In this document: piece after piece, positions 35,028 through 45,986 of the stretch
Layout of the letters: each line of letters begins with the position of its first letter
How positions within the stretch are numbered: the first letter of the stretch is position 1
The notes under the pieces: model-generated
The model's database searches: none
What the model was told of the DNA's origin: nothing
Seen by the model: only the letters and a program-made list of their open reading frames with translations
From: Epiperipatus broadwayi
Lineage: Eukaryota; Onychophora; Udeonychophora; Euonychophora; Peripatidae
Assembly: GCA_028023455.1 (NCBI GenBank)
Contig: JAQFVV010006221.1
Location: 8,349,011 to 8,413,010 of the forward strand
Reading direction: 5' to 3'
Length of the DNA: 64,000 bases
Position numbers and translations under genes: made by a program

Positions 35028-36088
35028 CTATTAAGTAGTAAATACAATTAAATTCAAAAAGATGTTAAAATGAATGAGATAGATTGGATGATGACCATAT
35101 AAAGATATCATCATATTTTTCTGACAATGGAAACTTTGTTTAAACTAGCAAAAATTCTAAGCAAAGTAATGATAATAATTTCCTAATATTTAAAAATTTA
35201 GAAAAAATATTTTATTTTGCACACAAAAACAGATTTCAAACTGAAAAAAAATAAGCTTATAAAAAATAGGCTTTGTTCAAAAATTAAAGGTGTCATATAT
35301 TAAACAATCAGTTTATGGATTTAAAACTAGCCAGTGAAAATATAAAAGTCTGAAAACATATCAAATATATGACATTGAATTTAATTAAGAACATTTTCGT
35401 GTTGTATAGAAATTAATTAATTTTGGATTGAATAACATCTTATTGGGATAAGAAATAATGTAAATATTCATAAAATTAATTTAAAATAGATTTAAAGATA
35501 AGAAATATTATAAAATTAAGTTTTATCAAATTTAAATCAATTTTTGTGAAACAGTATTCATATTGTAATGTTACAAATTTTTTCTTTATTTAAAATTTTA
35601 AAAAATTGAAAATTTAAATTTGGATAAAATTTTTATACATTTGTGTGTTTTGAATTATATGTCTTGCTTTGATTAGTTTATTTATTTTTTGTGATACAAA
35701 TTTTAAAAATATTCTTAGATTGTGTGGTGACAAAGATAACATTAAATAATTAAATATCGGAATGTATGCATCTAACTTTTTAAACTACTTTATATGAAAT
35801 TAGTTCAGCAATAAACAACTTTAAAAAAATTAAAGAGATGATGATATAATTTATATATTAATACTTAAATATAAATTAAAGAAATATCATTTGCTCATAA
35901 ACAAATCATAGAATTATTAGATCTGGAAAAAAAAGCCTGAAAGACAGCAGAATACCAACAATATTTAATAAAGATAAATGAATACTAATATATATATATA
36001 TACTGTATTATTAAGAAGATAAGACACACTTTATTCTAAATTTTGGACTCGTAAAAGATGGGGCTATCTTAAATACAAACAAATTTTT

Positions 36089-36200
36089 GTCAAGTGTTGT
36101 TAGCCGAGAGGTCAATGCAGTGACCTTGCAAGCAAGCAGTTGGTTACAGACGGTTGTTGAGGGTTCGCTTCCCAGCTGATGCTATGACATATGAAAAAAA
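36089..36200 (+). mobile_element. tRNA-Val-like SINE (family D) nested in pogo
   Basis: gtcaagtgttgttagccgag, accttgcaagcaagcagttg, gggttcgcttcccagctgat and gctatgacatatg plus A-run match the family D order. A ~20-base insertion (about 36143-36162) separates the anticodon part from the T arm. The 73-codon frame beginning here is fortuitous. Confidence 0.7.
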
Positions 36201-36362
36201 CAAACAATTTTTTTTATTTTTGTGGTTCTTTACTTTACGCTATACATGCACATCCCTGTGTAGAATAGCATGCTATTTTTTTTTAATAAAAAAAAAAAGG
36301 ATTAACTTTAAATGTCAATATTTTTGGATAAAATTCATAAATGGCTTTAACTGTCTCTTAAA

Positions 36363-36449
36363 CAATTACTTTTAATGTTAGTTTGTCAATTTTACCATTA
36401 TTTTATCTACTTTTAATGTTAGTTTGTCAATTTTACCATTATTTTATTG
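36363..36449. repeat. 43-bp tandem duplication
   Basis: cttttaatgttagtttgtca ... ccattattttat occurs twice back to back with no internal change apart from the last bases. A recent slippage or replication event inside the pogo remnant. Confidence 0.9.
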
Positions 36450-36853
36450 AGAAAACTGTACTGAATAACCTTTAGATTTTTTTTACAACTAATAAATCAA
36501 TAAGGATTTAAAGTTATAACAATGTGATAAAAATCTCCCTTCCAAGGCACTGATTGGTCATTTCTACTTGTCTGCACAGAGCTTTTGTCAATGATTTTGT
36601 CAATTGCTGATGTTTTCATTTTGAATTTCAAAGTGAAAATGAATATTTTAGAATCCTTTTTTACATATTTTTAATTTTCCCCAGTAAATTTGTGAAAATA
36701 ATTATTTTAGAAGAATGATTCAGATTTAAAATACAAAAATTTCTTTTTACATGAAAGCAAATTAACAAAGAAATTATAACATTTGCTACAATTTACTATA
36801 TAAATGAATGACCTTAAGCTTAACATAAAAACAAAGTCAGTGATCTAGTAATA

Positions 36854-37188
36854 ATACCAGAAAGTATGGCTTGTAAACTCCAACCACTTAATGTATCTGT
36901 TAACAAACCCTTTACATGTAGAGTGAGAACCCATTATGAAGCATGGATAAATTGAGAAATTATCCATTGACACCAATTGGTAAAATAAAACAAGCTTCAT
37001 TTTCTGCAATAGCTCAGTGGGGTTTGTAGTCTTGGAAAGATACCCTTAAAAAAATTATCAAAAAATCTTTCTTAAAATGTTGCATTGCTAACTATTTAAA
37101 TAACACTGAAGATGATGTACCCTGGTGGAATAGTGAAAATGAGAATTCAATTTCTGAAAGGGAAAGTATATCTGAGGAAAATTCATAA
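36854..37188 (+). pseudogene. pogo/Tigger transposase C-terminal fragment
   Basis: Reads IPESMACKLQPLNVSVNKPF, then HYEAWIN, then TPIGKIKQAS in a second register, then in a third KKSFLKCCIANYLNNTEDD and VPWWNSENENSISERES before tandem stops. This is the conserved post-catalytic region of pogo/Tigger DDE transposases (typically xLQPLDVSVNKPFK ... SFxKCGISNxLDGTEDD). It would be the part after the third catalytic residue; the N-terminal DNA-binding half is not recognisable. At least two frameshifts and several stops. Confidence 0.85.
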
Positions 37189-37384
37189 TAAATTAGGGTG
37201 AGTTTATTGTATTTATATTAAGTTTCTATTTAAGTAAATAAAAATGTTTCTTATTTTTCAATAAAATCGTTTCCCCCCCCAATTTTCCAGGCTTAAAATC
37301 TTACTGTATTTTAGATTCAAAGTAATATGGTAGCTGGTATATTGTTTTCAAAGGAATTTAAAAAAAACTCAATATTTAAAAGAA

Positions 37385-37615
37385 TGAAGTGGAGTTGGGA
37401 TTGATATATTACTAGAAGAGATCATAATAGATGAACAGTTGAAATCTTAAACTGAATTCCAATAGATTGTAAAAGACCTGGAAAGAGACTGTGTGAGACT
37501 GATAGATTAAATAAGAGGGTGTGGATATGGATAAGCTAAAGATAAGAGAAAATGGACTGAGCTTGGAGAGACCATCCTACAGTAGATTGATAATGCTTGA
37601 AAATTATGATAATAC
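37385..37615 (+). mobile_element. LINE 3' end, 5'-truncated copy (same family)
   Basis: Plus strand matches the complement of LINE copy 1 from tgaagtggagttgggattga (compare the RT tail LKWSWAGH) through gaattccaatagattgtaaa to atggactgagcttggagaga and ttgataatgcttgaaaatta. This covers only the C-terminus and 3' end, the classic 5' truncation of target-primed reverse transcription. Diverged; several indels. Confidence 0.8.
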
Positions 37616-37739
37616 AATATTAACATATTTCATGGAAGCAATTTCATATTATTAAAGACATCTCTTTAATATTTGCATTGGAACATGCAAGTATCTCTTT
37701 AAGTCACACTGCATCCTTCTGCTTCTCTCTCATCAAAAG

Positions 37740-40600
37740 AATCATCATCAGCATTACCATCTTCAACTACTATTAATCAATTGAAAAATGAATATCCAAA
37801 TATAATTCAATTTCTCTGATCCATAGCTTGACACATTCCATTAACCTTATGCCAGGCATCTATCTCACATATAGTCTTTTTTTAGACCTTTAACAGCACT
37901 TTGTTATCCAGTTTAAAACACCAGCTTCCCATTTACTATCATATCTTTTATCAACACATCCAGACCAGCTTCTTAAATCTTCCAATCTTTCAATGATGTC
38001 AGTGATAAGTGTTTGTTTTTTTAACCATATATCTCACTTTTGATCCTTTCTTGTTACAACATACAACTCCATATAATTCACAAAGTAGACTGAAATTCTG
38101 TACTTCTCTTCTGTGAAGTATCTAGGTTTCAAATTCATGTGTAAGAACTGGTAATACATATCTTCTATAATTCTTCCTTTTCAAACATACAGGAATAAGT
38201 ATATATATACTATTAAATTATTTTTATCAAAAGCAATACCATCAAAGTTCGATTTTATGATTATTTTTTTCTATTATATTTACTCTATACTAATAATTGA
38301 CTAAGATATTTAGTTATTATTTTTGTTTTAATTTATAATTATCAATCTTTATTTTCTCATGTGAAAACCATGGAATATTACTTGGATATTTTTAGTATTT
38401 ATCTTTAGTTTTATTTTTTTGCTTTCATCTGATAATTTTTATATCATTTTCTGAAATTTTAGAAGCATTATTTGCAAATATAAGATCCATGTATTTTTAA
38501 TTTCTTAGTTACTTCCTGAAAAAAACTGAAGTAAAAGGGTTTGGAGATTCAGAATCAGCCAGTTGTATATAAAATTTAGTTAATGCTTTTCAGAATTTAA
38601 CAATACCTTGTGTTTATATCAGCCTTAATCATCATGGAAATGCTTAGAGAATCAAATACCTTTCATACTTTGCTAATCTAAAGCACAATAACAACTTATA
38701 ATCATTGATGGATTTCTTTAACTTCTCTTAACACTAATATGTTATTCTATTATGTAAAATTATTTTTAAATCCAGCCTTTTTTTAAGTCCAACGTTCTCT
38801 TTGACTGGTTTAAGTCGAAAGTTCTCTATATTGAACTGATAGAAGATTGATAAATTTGTATCGCTAATATTTTTTTTCTCATCTTTCTTAAATATCAATA
38901 TGACTACTGCATTCTTTCAATCATCTGGTATACCTTTATCATTTAGACATTTTGCAAATAGCTTTACCAACAATTTCTCTTTATTTGTTTTTTTTTTAAA
39001 ACATGTCTACAATAATTTTATCATTTCTAGAACTTTTTTATTCTTCATAAATTTAATGGCCTACGTTGTTTTAAAATAATTTCAAAAGATGTAATAGTAG
39101 AAGCGTTTTGCTTTTGCTCTTTATTATATAGTCAGCTATAGAACTCTCCCAAACACATTACAATGCCATATCTCCTTTTAGTAACAATGCCCTCATTTAT
39201 TGTTATTGCTGAAACAACTTTTCTTCCACTAGTAAAATGCATTATTATAGTTTTAAGATTTTTATGCTCTTCTATAACTTCCACACCCAGTCACAGTTAT
39301 ATTTCCTATCATATAACCACCATTTCATATGCTTACACAAGCTGTTAAAACAGTAGCAACTTTCAATATACTGGAAATATCCAGTGCCAGGCCTTAATAA
39401 GCAATGGATGCAAGAAGATGTGTGCATTATTTTGATTTCCATCTTGGTCTCATAGATAAAAGATGGATGCAGGAGAGTTGCATTACATCCTAAGATCTAA
39501 GTGCAGTGCTCTCAGATCCAAGGCTTCTCACTGATGAAAGCCATAAGCCAGAAACTATTATAGAATAAGTAAAGCACTGGATAGGGATATTATGCACATC
39601 TTACATCCATTGATTACTAAGGCTTGCACTGGGTGGCATTACTGCATGAAGAGTTTGCTGTTTACATTTTCTATATTATCATTAACTTCTTTTGTACCAT
39701 TTTAAGAAAATTCCAGATATTCAATTCTTCTTTAAGATCATTTTTGAATATGTTCACACTTTTTTTCCTTCATACATTGCCACATGTTAGTTGAACATTA
39801 ATGGGTGAATTGCTTTTTCTGTATTGGCATTTTGTACAACTGAACTTAGTGGAGTATAATTTATCTTCTTATTGAATTATGTTCAGATGTGGCTATTATC
39901 CAATGTCTGCTGATATTTTAAAAGCAATCTTCAAGTTCAAGCTTAAATTCATTGGAAAATTTCTCGTGATTAGAAATATAGCATTTATCTCTCTAGCTTT
40001 ACATTATATTTTTCATCTCTCTATTCAATGATTATTTACTGTGTTGAATCTATTGAAATATGTATAAGGTGTACTTTCTAGTAATTGAAATATAATCCAA
40101 CTGTTTGGATTTTTAAAAATATACATAATATACAATTTCCCTACTCTTTACAAATTCTATAATACTATCTATTCTCTTACTTCAGTCTCCATATGTAAAT
40201 AAATCATGGCATTAACACAACTCAGTTGCTTTCCAATTCCCAATGTTAAAATCTATCATGACAATTTTCTAATATTGTTGTTTCTTATCAAAAATATTTT
40301 GCATAACTAAAGAAATGTACTCCACTTATCAGAATAATTTGTTGAGGCATAAAACTGGATTATTTGCATTTGATATCTATCATTAAGTTGAATAATTATC
40401 TGATATACCATCAAATTTGATTTCCAATATTTATGTCTTTATAGTGAACACTTTTGATGTCAATAAACTGACATTGTTCCACACTTCCAATTCAAGCAAT
40501 CTTCCTTTATTTGAAAGTGATCTACAATTGTAGTCAGCTAAATAAAATATCATCATCAAATGACAATCTAAGTTCACAAACAGTGGCTGACAATTTCACA
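37740..40600 (-). mobile_element. LINE copy 2, heavily decayed, interrupted by family A
   Basis: Collinear with LINE copy 1 over ~2.9 kb. Anchors: atcatcatcagcattaccat (3' tail), gtgtaagaactggtaataca (compare 10500), tttaaatccagcct (compare 11250), tatcatttagacatttt (compare 11437), and atcatcatcaaatgacaatc near the 5' end (compare 12888). The ORF is destroyed everywhere. A family A element at about 39318-39660 splits it. The 5' boundary (~40600) is where similarity fades near cttgtctgacctaattata. Confidence 0.82.
39318..39660 (+). mobile_element. Family A element nested in LINE copy 2
   Basis: LINE sequence up to cctatcatataac and from about acattttctatattat is contiguous in LINE copy 1 (near 11810), so the material between is an insertion. 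It starts with the tail-like caccatttcatatgcttaca and aactgttaaaacag-type word, has ggatgcaagaagatgtgtgc inverted to the later catccattgattac, CTGATGA (39531-39537), GAAAC (39551-39555), and the 3' end ggcattactgcatgaagagt. The cleavage triplet and stem I 3' strand are lost. Confidence 0.78.
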
Positions 40601-40712
40601 TTTATAATTTAATCTTGTCTGACCTAATTATAACAAATATATATAAAAAACAATAGAAACTAATGATTTTCAAAAAGAAAAGATCTACATAAGACAAACT
40701 CTCATGAAGAAT

Positions 40713-41375
40713 GTGTTTACCTGAAGGTTTGTGATGATGGTGTTCTAGTTGTATTTTTATATTGGACTATTTCCATCATCTAATATGTGTGTTGAATGTC
40801 TTTAGAAAAATTCAATTTTATTTAAATATTCCAAATACATTCAATTGTTAGTAATATCACAGCAAACAGGTTAGTATATGCACCAACTGTTAGTAATATT
40901 ACAGCAAACAAGTTAGTATATGCACCAACTGTTAGTAATCTCACAGCAAACACATTAGTAAATGTCCTAACTGTTAGTAATATAAACAAGGTAATGCTCT
41001 AACCAACTGAGCCATCCTGTCAAAGGCTCAGTTGGTTAGAGCGTTACCTGAAAATTCAATAATCAAGAATCTAAGGACCCAGGTTTGAACCCATGCTAGT
41101 ATTTCACTGGTCAGGCCAGCAACACCTAATGAAGAGGGGAGAATAATACCTCTCGAAACATTGTGCATATGCTAACCTGTTTATATTACTAATAGTTAGT
41201 GCATTTACTAAACTGTTTGATGTGATATTACCAACAGTTGGTGAATATACTAACTTGTTTGCTGTGCTATTACCAACAGTTGAATGTATTTGGAATATTT
41301 AAATAAAATTGAATTTTTCTAAAGACATTCAACACACATATTAGATGATGCAAATAATCCAATATAAAAATACAA
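40713..41375. mobile_element. Family B foldback inserted in PLE 1, 13-bp TSD
   Basis: Direct repeat tctcatgaagaat at 40700-40712 and 41376-41388. After a one-sided tail (gtgtttacctgaaggtttgt ... about 36 bp) come two arms of ~300 bp whose outer parts (gtatttttatattggactat and complement) are almost identical. Local amplification of ttagtatatgcaccaactgt lies in the left arm. The centre is an exact tRNA-like hairpin. Removing the element restores a continuous PLE coding phase across the TSD. Confidence 0.82.
40990..41100 (+). promoter_or_regulatory. tRNA-like head with A and B boxes, in inverted duplication
   Basis: ggctcagttggttagagcgt (41025-41044) has the A box of a tRNA D arm; ggtttgaaccc (41082-41092) is a B box, 47 nt downstream of the A box end, a tRNA-compatible spacing. 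The D-arm segment is also present inverted at 40990-41013, giving a 24-nt stem with two mismatches or fewer around an 11-nt loop. It suggests Pol III promoter ability, unproven. Other family B copies (41.98, 46.6 kb) keep the same two regions in degraded form. Confidence 0.6.
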
Positions 41376-41471
41376 TCTCATGAAGAATAATTCTCTATCA
41401 ACTGTCATGAAGAAAACTTCAAACAGACAACAAAGAAACAATAAAAGAAAACACAATTATTGATATTATAG

Positions 41472-41950
41472 TGTCCATACATTCCAGAAATAGCAGATAA
41501 AATTTTAAAAATCAGCTTTCCAAAGTCATTTCACATTACAAAATATCTTAACATCTACAAAACCTAAATTTGAAGTTGCTGAAAGACAAAAACTGCTTTT
41601 ACAAAATACCATGTGAATGTGGAAGGGTATATATTGTTATGACCAGTTGCTCATTGAAGAGTAGTTGGTGGAAAGAGCACAAACTGATGATTAAAAATAG
41701 AAAACATACATATATAAAGGAACATATTATGTGTGTACCAATGAATATGTGTCCAATTAAGAATACACAAATATTGCAAAGATAAAAAAAAGTATAAACA
41801 AAATTCAAAGAAATTGCTCACATGACAATGGCCAATAATACTATAAGTCAACTTAATGTGATAATACAAAATGTCTGAAAGCCACTAATTAAGCTTGTTA
41901 TTAAGAAAAAATTGAAAAATCAGGACATCAATAGATAAGTATATAATATT
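41472..41950 (+). pseudogene. PLE GIY-YIG endonuclease remnant
   Basis: Endonuclease that would nick target DNA for PLE insertion. One frame gives CPYIPEIADKILKISFPKSF (41472-), the conserved linker after the RT. A second frame from about 41570 gives KDKNCFYKIPCECGRVYIVM, then TSCSLKSSWWKEHKLMIKNR: this is the GIY-YIG region with the CxC and VYI motif, where the usual VYIGxT has become VYIVMT, and the KEHK helix. The last recognisable part is KPLIKLVIKKKLKNQDINR near 41880-41935. Frameshifts and stops. The minus-strand ORFs over the same bases are shadows. Confidence 0.82.
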
Positions 41951-41976
41951 TCTACTGATTTTTGCCTTTAGCTAAA

Positions 41977-42290
41977 TAGCTTAATTGATTAGAGTGTCAC
42001 CTTAAACTGATCATTTATAAATCAAAAGGTTCCAATTAGATTCCCACACTAGTATTATCACTGATTAGGCCAGCAATACCTGAAGAAGATAGAATAATGC
42101 CACTTGAAACATTGTGTTATATGCTAATATGTGTTATTAATAACAGATGAATGTATTTGAAAAGATTAAACAAAGTTTGAATTTATATAGACATTCAATA
42201 TTCAATATCAGGTGATAAAGTCTAACATATAATTACCATTAAAATGCCATTGCCACAAACCTTCAGGAAGACATTTAATAAATAATATGA
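41977..42290 (+). repeat. Family B unit as PLE 1 downstream repeat
   Basis: Same order as other family B copies: attgattagagtgtcacctt (A-box region), ggttccaattagattcccac (B-box region), aggccagcaatacctgaaga, a degenerate CTGAAGA...GAAAC pair (42079-42085 and about 42105), attgtgttatatgctaatat, ttgaatttatatagacattc, and the tail ccacaaaccttcaggaaga, complement of the tail at 40713. Lies directly downstream of the nuclease frame in the same orientation. Confidence 0.7.
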
Positions 42291-42659
42291 ATACAAGAAC
42301 ATCATAAGAAATTACATTACAAACCTAATGGAATGAACCTAATTAACACACACAACAATATGAATCATAACAAAGTAAGTGATCACAACACACTGTTACA
42401 AAAATAAATTTTAAAAATGTATCTGTGTACAAAGAAAATAAAAAATCCAGACATTATAAAAAGTATTTAAAAAGCACAATGTAAAAAAATGGTGTAATCC
42501 ATAAGAAATTAATTAATATCAGTAAACCTTTAAGCAATTTAATTCTAAAAAATTTGCCCTTATATGAGAAAAGGAAAAAATATGTATATCATAAAAATAT
42601 AGTTATTGTAAATGTTTTTGCTTTGGTATTTAATTCCATGTTTATAGTTCATATAATAA

Positions 42660-42966
42660 TTGTCTTTAAACAGACCTTAACCTGTATTCAATGTGCTTTA
42701 AAATTCGTAATAATCAAGCATATTTTGCCGATAGAGGGAACCTTCTAAACCACGACACAAGATAATGACTTTTATAAAGATAAGAGTGGCCATCTTATCT
42801 TTAACCTAAATGTCCATTTATATAGGCAAATCTAAAGCATCTTGATTTGGAAGCGTGAAGTAATTGTTTTTTCCACTGTTTAAGTCCATTCTATTGGCAA
42901 AATATGCTTGATTATTATGAATTTTAAAGTGTATTGAATACAAGTTAAAGCCTGTTTAAAGAATTT
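42660..42966. mobile_element. Foldback element, possibly family C-like
   Basis: Left arm (42664-42742: cagaccttaacctgtattca, aataatcaagcatattttgc) pairs with right arm (42886-42961: ggcaaaatatgcttgattat, gtattgaatacaagttaaag). The centre has a hairpin aagataagagtggccatctt, close in design to the family C centre agatagatggccattctatc at 46.18 kb. No ORF. Similarity of the arms to family C is not evident. Confidence 0.6.
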
Positions 42967-43664
42967 ACATATGCTTTCTGTGTGATCAATAAATTAATTA
43001 CTACTCTTCAATAATAATTGTCATAAAGGGGAAAATAAAAAATGTGGATACCATAATAAATACACATGCAAATATGTATATTTATAAAAATGATTACAAG
43101 TATAATCATGTAAATAAATAAGATGGAGATATACACTTATAACAATGACTGTACTTTTTATGATATCATAAATGTATATTTTTTCCTGACTATTTACAAT
43201 TTATACATTTTTCTCAGATATAAATATCTTTTAGAATTTAATTTCTTATGGATTTATTACCATCAATTACTTTCTTATGAATTATAAGGGTTACTTTTTG
43301 TATTATTGTGCTGGTAAAATAGATACTTACATTAAATCCATAAACTGATTCTGTAATTCAAATATTTATGGATTTGTATATATCTTCATCAATCATTTAA
43401 TTTCTTACAGAGTGCTTCTAGTAATTATATTTATTGAATATATTTATTTTTTAATCATTGAGCACTAGTTTAGTCACTAAATATATCATTTTTATTAACC
43501 TATAGATTAATTACATATTGCCTTGGAAATAGGTTATATCACAGGATAAGTCCAGCCCATTCCTCTCCTATTAATATAAATGGGTATGCAGTGGTCTGAT
43601 AATGAAGAGTTAGATTGATGTAATGTTTACATGGGTATGACTATAATATCAAATCTGCTAACAG

Positions 43665-43970
43665 CTTTGAGGGTTCCATCATTGATTTTCCAATGAAATG
43701 AGTGGTTGAATTGTTGGAAGGGTAAAAAGATGGAAGCCTGCCTATTAAAGTTTAAGGAATTGCTATCTTAATATAGGCTGGGCATCGATCGTATATATGT
43801 GTAGGAGATTATGATCTGGCCCAACTGATGAATACTAGTTCTGCCCAAAATATATATATTGGAGATCATTTAATTTTTCATATATGTGTAGTCATTTGTA
43901 TCAGTTGTTTGAGATGGAGCAGCGGATGAATATAAATGGAAAATCCTAAGTTCAAATCCCTCTATTTAAT
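43665..43970 (+). mobile_element. Family E retrozyme-like element, longer monomer
   Basis: Collinear with the 9.2-9.5 kb copy: ggttccatcattgattttcc, tggaagcctgcctattaaag, tgctatcttaatataggctg, tcgtatatatgtgtaggaga, hammerhead region, catatatgtgtagtcatttg, gagatggagcagcgg and ttcaaatccctctat. No TSD recognised. Confidence 0.75.
43812..43868 (+). ncRNA. Hammerhead motif, family E, predicted inactive
   Basis: CTGATGA (43825-43831) is intact and stem I pairs CCAA (43821-43824) with TTGG (43859-43862) and TGATC (43812-43816) with GATCA (43864-43868). The GAAA box is AAAA (43847-43850), losing the essential G12, and stem II no longer pairs. Relative to the other two copies, the stem I A-T pair has become G-C on both strands, a compensatory change. 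Confidence 0.7.
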
Positions 43971-44079
43971 ATCATTTTCATGTTTTTTTTAATTTTAGAT
44001 TTTTTAGTGAAAAATATGAAACTTATCTTTAGTTTTTTCTTTACATCATTGGTATATGAATAGTGTCTCCACACTATGT

Positions 44080-44155
44080 GTATATTGAAAAATATTTACT
44101 ATTAAATAATTAAAATAATATTGAAAAATATTTACTATTAAATAATTAAAATACT
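44080..44155. repeat. ~36-bp tandem duplication
   Basis: attgaaaaatatttactatt ... aaataattaaaata appears twice in direct succession without visible difference. A local slippage event. Confidence 0.85.
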
Positions 44156-44695
44156 GCGCCTGGATAGTCTACTGAAACATATACACACATAAATTTCATC
44201 ATTAATTCTAAATAATACCTGTTACTCAATTATTTGAATCATTTATGAACATCAATATTTTTTTTTACATGAACTATTGATTTTCATTTTCAAATTTCAT
44301 TACAAAGCTTTTTACAATAAATTATTTTGAAAGAAAAAAGATGAGATTTTTCTTTTCTTTCCAAAAACACTTTACTTTACCATCATTTTTTTTTGTAAAT
44401 TTATATTAAAAAATGAATAAATGTTTCACATAAATTAATAAATGTAAAATTTTATATATTGTGTTTATTTCAATAGCACTTTGTTATATAATTAATGAAT
44501 GTTAATTTTGCTAACATGTTTAATATTCAAGTGTAATTCTCTAATATAAAACAGGATTGAATATTGGGGATGGGTGGAATTTATATGTATACAGATATAA
44601 TATCATTAATCAAGAATACTATATTCACATATTACAAAAAAAGTCTTTAAATTTTCATGTCTGGCAGATAGTATTTCAGAAGGAGCTAATATTTT

Positions 44696-44949
44696 CTGGT
44701 ACTAGTATCAATGACAATACCGTTCGCTGAATGGTACTGTTGCTAGCCCCAAACAGTAAAATATACCGTAAGATCAGTTATTTCTTAAAAAAAAAAGATG
44801 TTTATAAAAAAAAAGAAGTTTATTTAGTTATTTAAAAAGGTCAGTTAGTTCTTAAAAGTCACAGCCAGGTAACATTATATTTAAGTGTTTTTGAGTAACA
44901 ACAGCACCCTCCAGTGAGCGGTATCGTCAATGATACTAGTAGGGCTAAG
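44696..44949. mobile_element. MITE with ~58-bp inverted ends and 9-bp TSD
   Basis: Left end ctggtactagtatcaatgac and right end (as complement) cctactagtatcattgacga pair over about 58 bp. Flanking taatatttt (44687-44695 and 44950-44958) may be a 9-bp TSD, as in Mutator-like elements, but the word is AT-rich and could be chance. Interior is AT-rich with no ORF. Confidence 0.65.
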
Positions 44950-44959
44950 TAATATTTTT

Positions 44960-45970
44960 ATTATTTTATTATTGTAAAAAAATAGCACATTATAGTTTTT
45001 AAATCAATATGCACATATTTTAATACATTTTTATAGATAAAAAAATTATATTATTCTTAAATTAAAAATGAAAAATAAACTTTATTTTCCAGACATTTGT
45101 GATATTAAACGTTTTGTGCAGAGTATATTAATTGATACTGAAGTATGATTTTCAGTGTATTTTTAAAACTGCTTTAAATCTTCATGAAATATATAACAAA
45201 ATCAAAAACAGTAAAGAAAAAAAAAGCATTTGCTAATATAAAAAAATTACAATAATTAAAAAAGTTATTTCAAAAGTAAGTCTACTTAATTTTTGGAGTA
45301 ATTAGATAATTAATTTTACGATTGTACAGAAATAGGTTAGCTGGGAAATGATTGGTGAATGTAGTTAATAAAAAAATACAATGGTTAATGGCTATTTGTC
45401 AAATTGAAGCAAAAAACGGTATATATCTAAATTATTAAAAAAAGTTTTGATTATTGTTGTAGTAGTTGTTTTTTTTTTAAAATATATATGTATAATTTAA
45501 AGTAATTTCACCTCTGAAAAATTTGCTTCTAAATATAAACACACATATTACACAATATTAATAGTGCACAATTTATAAGTTATTATAGAAATAAGTTTAC
45601 TAAGAATACATGCCATTTTAATTCATTTATATAAACATTTTCTAGAAAGTGAATGTAAAAAACACTTTGCATGAATTATAAAAAAATAGTGGAAATTATT
45701 TTTACATAATTTTATGATTATTTGTATTCCACAAGCTTAAATAATGTTAATAATGTAAGCAGCCAAATTTTCTACTTTTTAATGAATTTTATTTAAAAAT
45801 TACCCTTTTTTTTAAAAAAAAAAAGATTCTCATCGCTATTTTAAATTAATAATAAAGAAACTGTATGATAATTCACAAACAATTGATATAAATATAATAC
45901 TTCTTTATTTTTTATTAATAAGATTAATTTTTTCTGTAGCTGTGATGAATTATTATTTTAAAATTATTTT
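44960..45970. other. Gene-free AT-rich stretch
   Basis: Nothing recognisable apart from A/T homopolymers. Confidence 0.5.
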
Positions 45971-45986
45971 ACAAAAAGTGAAACTA

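Larger units (their letters stand above)
36001..37332 (+). mobile_element. Decayed pogo/Tigger (Tc1-mariner group) DNA transposon
   Basis: Ends tactgtattattaagaagat and, as complement, taccatattactttgaatct are diverged inverted repeats with TA at the outer edge. Just inside the left end, aagataagacacac and ggactcgtaaaagatggggc resemble the sub-terminal sequence of Tigger-like elements as I remember it. The plus strand encodes the C-terminal half of a pogo-type transposase. A family D SINE has landed inside (36089-36200). Non-autonomous through stops and frameshifts. Confidence 0.75.
40610..42300 (+). mobile_element. Penelope-like element 1 (GIY-YIG type), decayed
   Basis: Plus-strand coding remnants of a PLE: a segment before 40712 (TNDFQKEKIYIRQTLMKN continued across the insertion), the RT-to-nuclease linker PYIPEIADKILKI (41475-41516), the GIY-YIG nuclease (41570-41790) and a C-terminal segment ending NQDINR near 41936. 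A family B foldback (40713-41375) is inserted in the coding part with a 13-bp TSD. A sense family B unit (41977-42290) follows the ORF as its 3' repeat. No catalytic RT palm motif is visible, so the copy is 5'-truncated. Confidence 0.78.

Noticed and set aside
41599-41869. Minus-strand frames at the PLE nuclease
   Set aside because: Antisense shadows; the plus strand has the GIY-YIG-type motifs.
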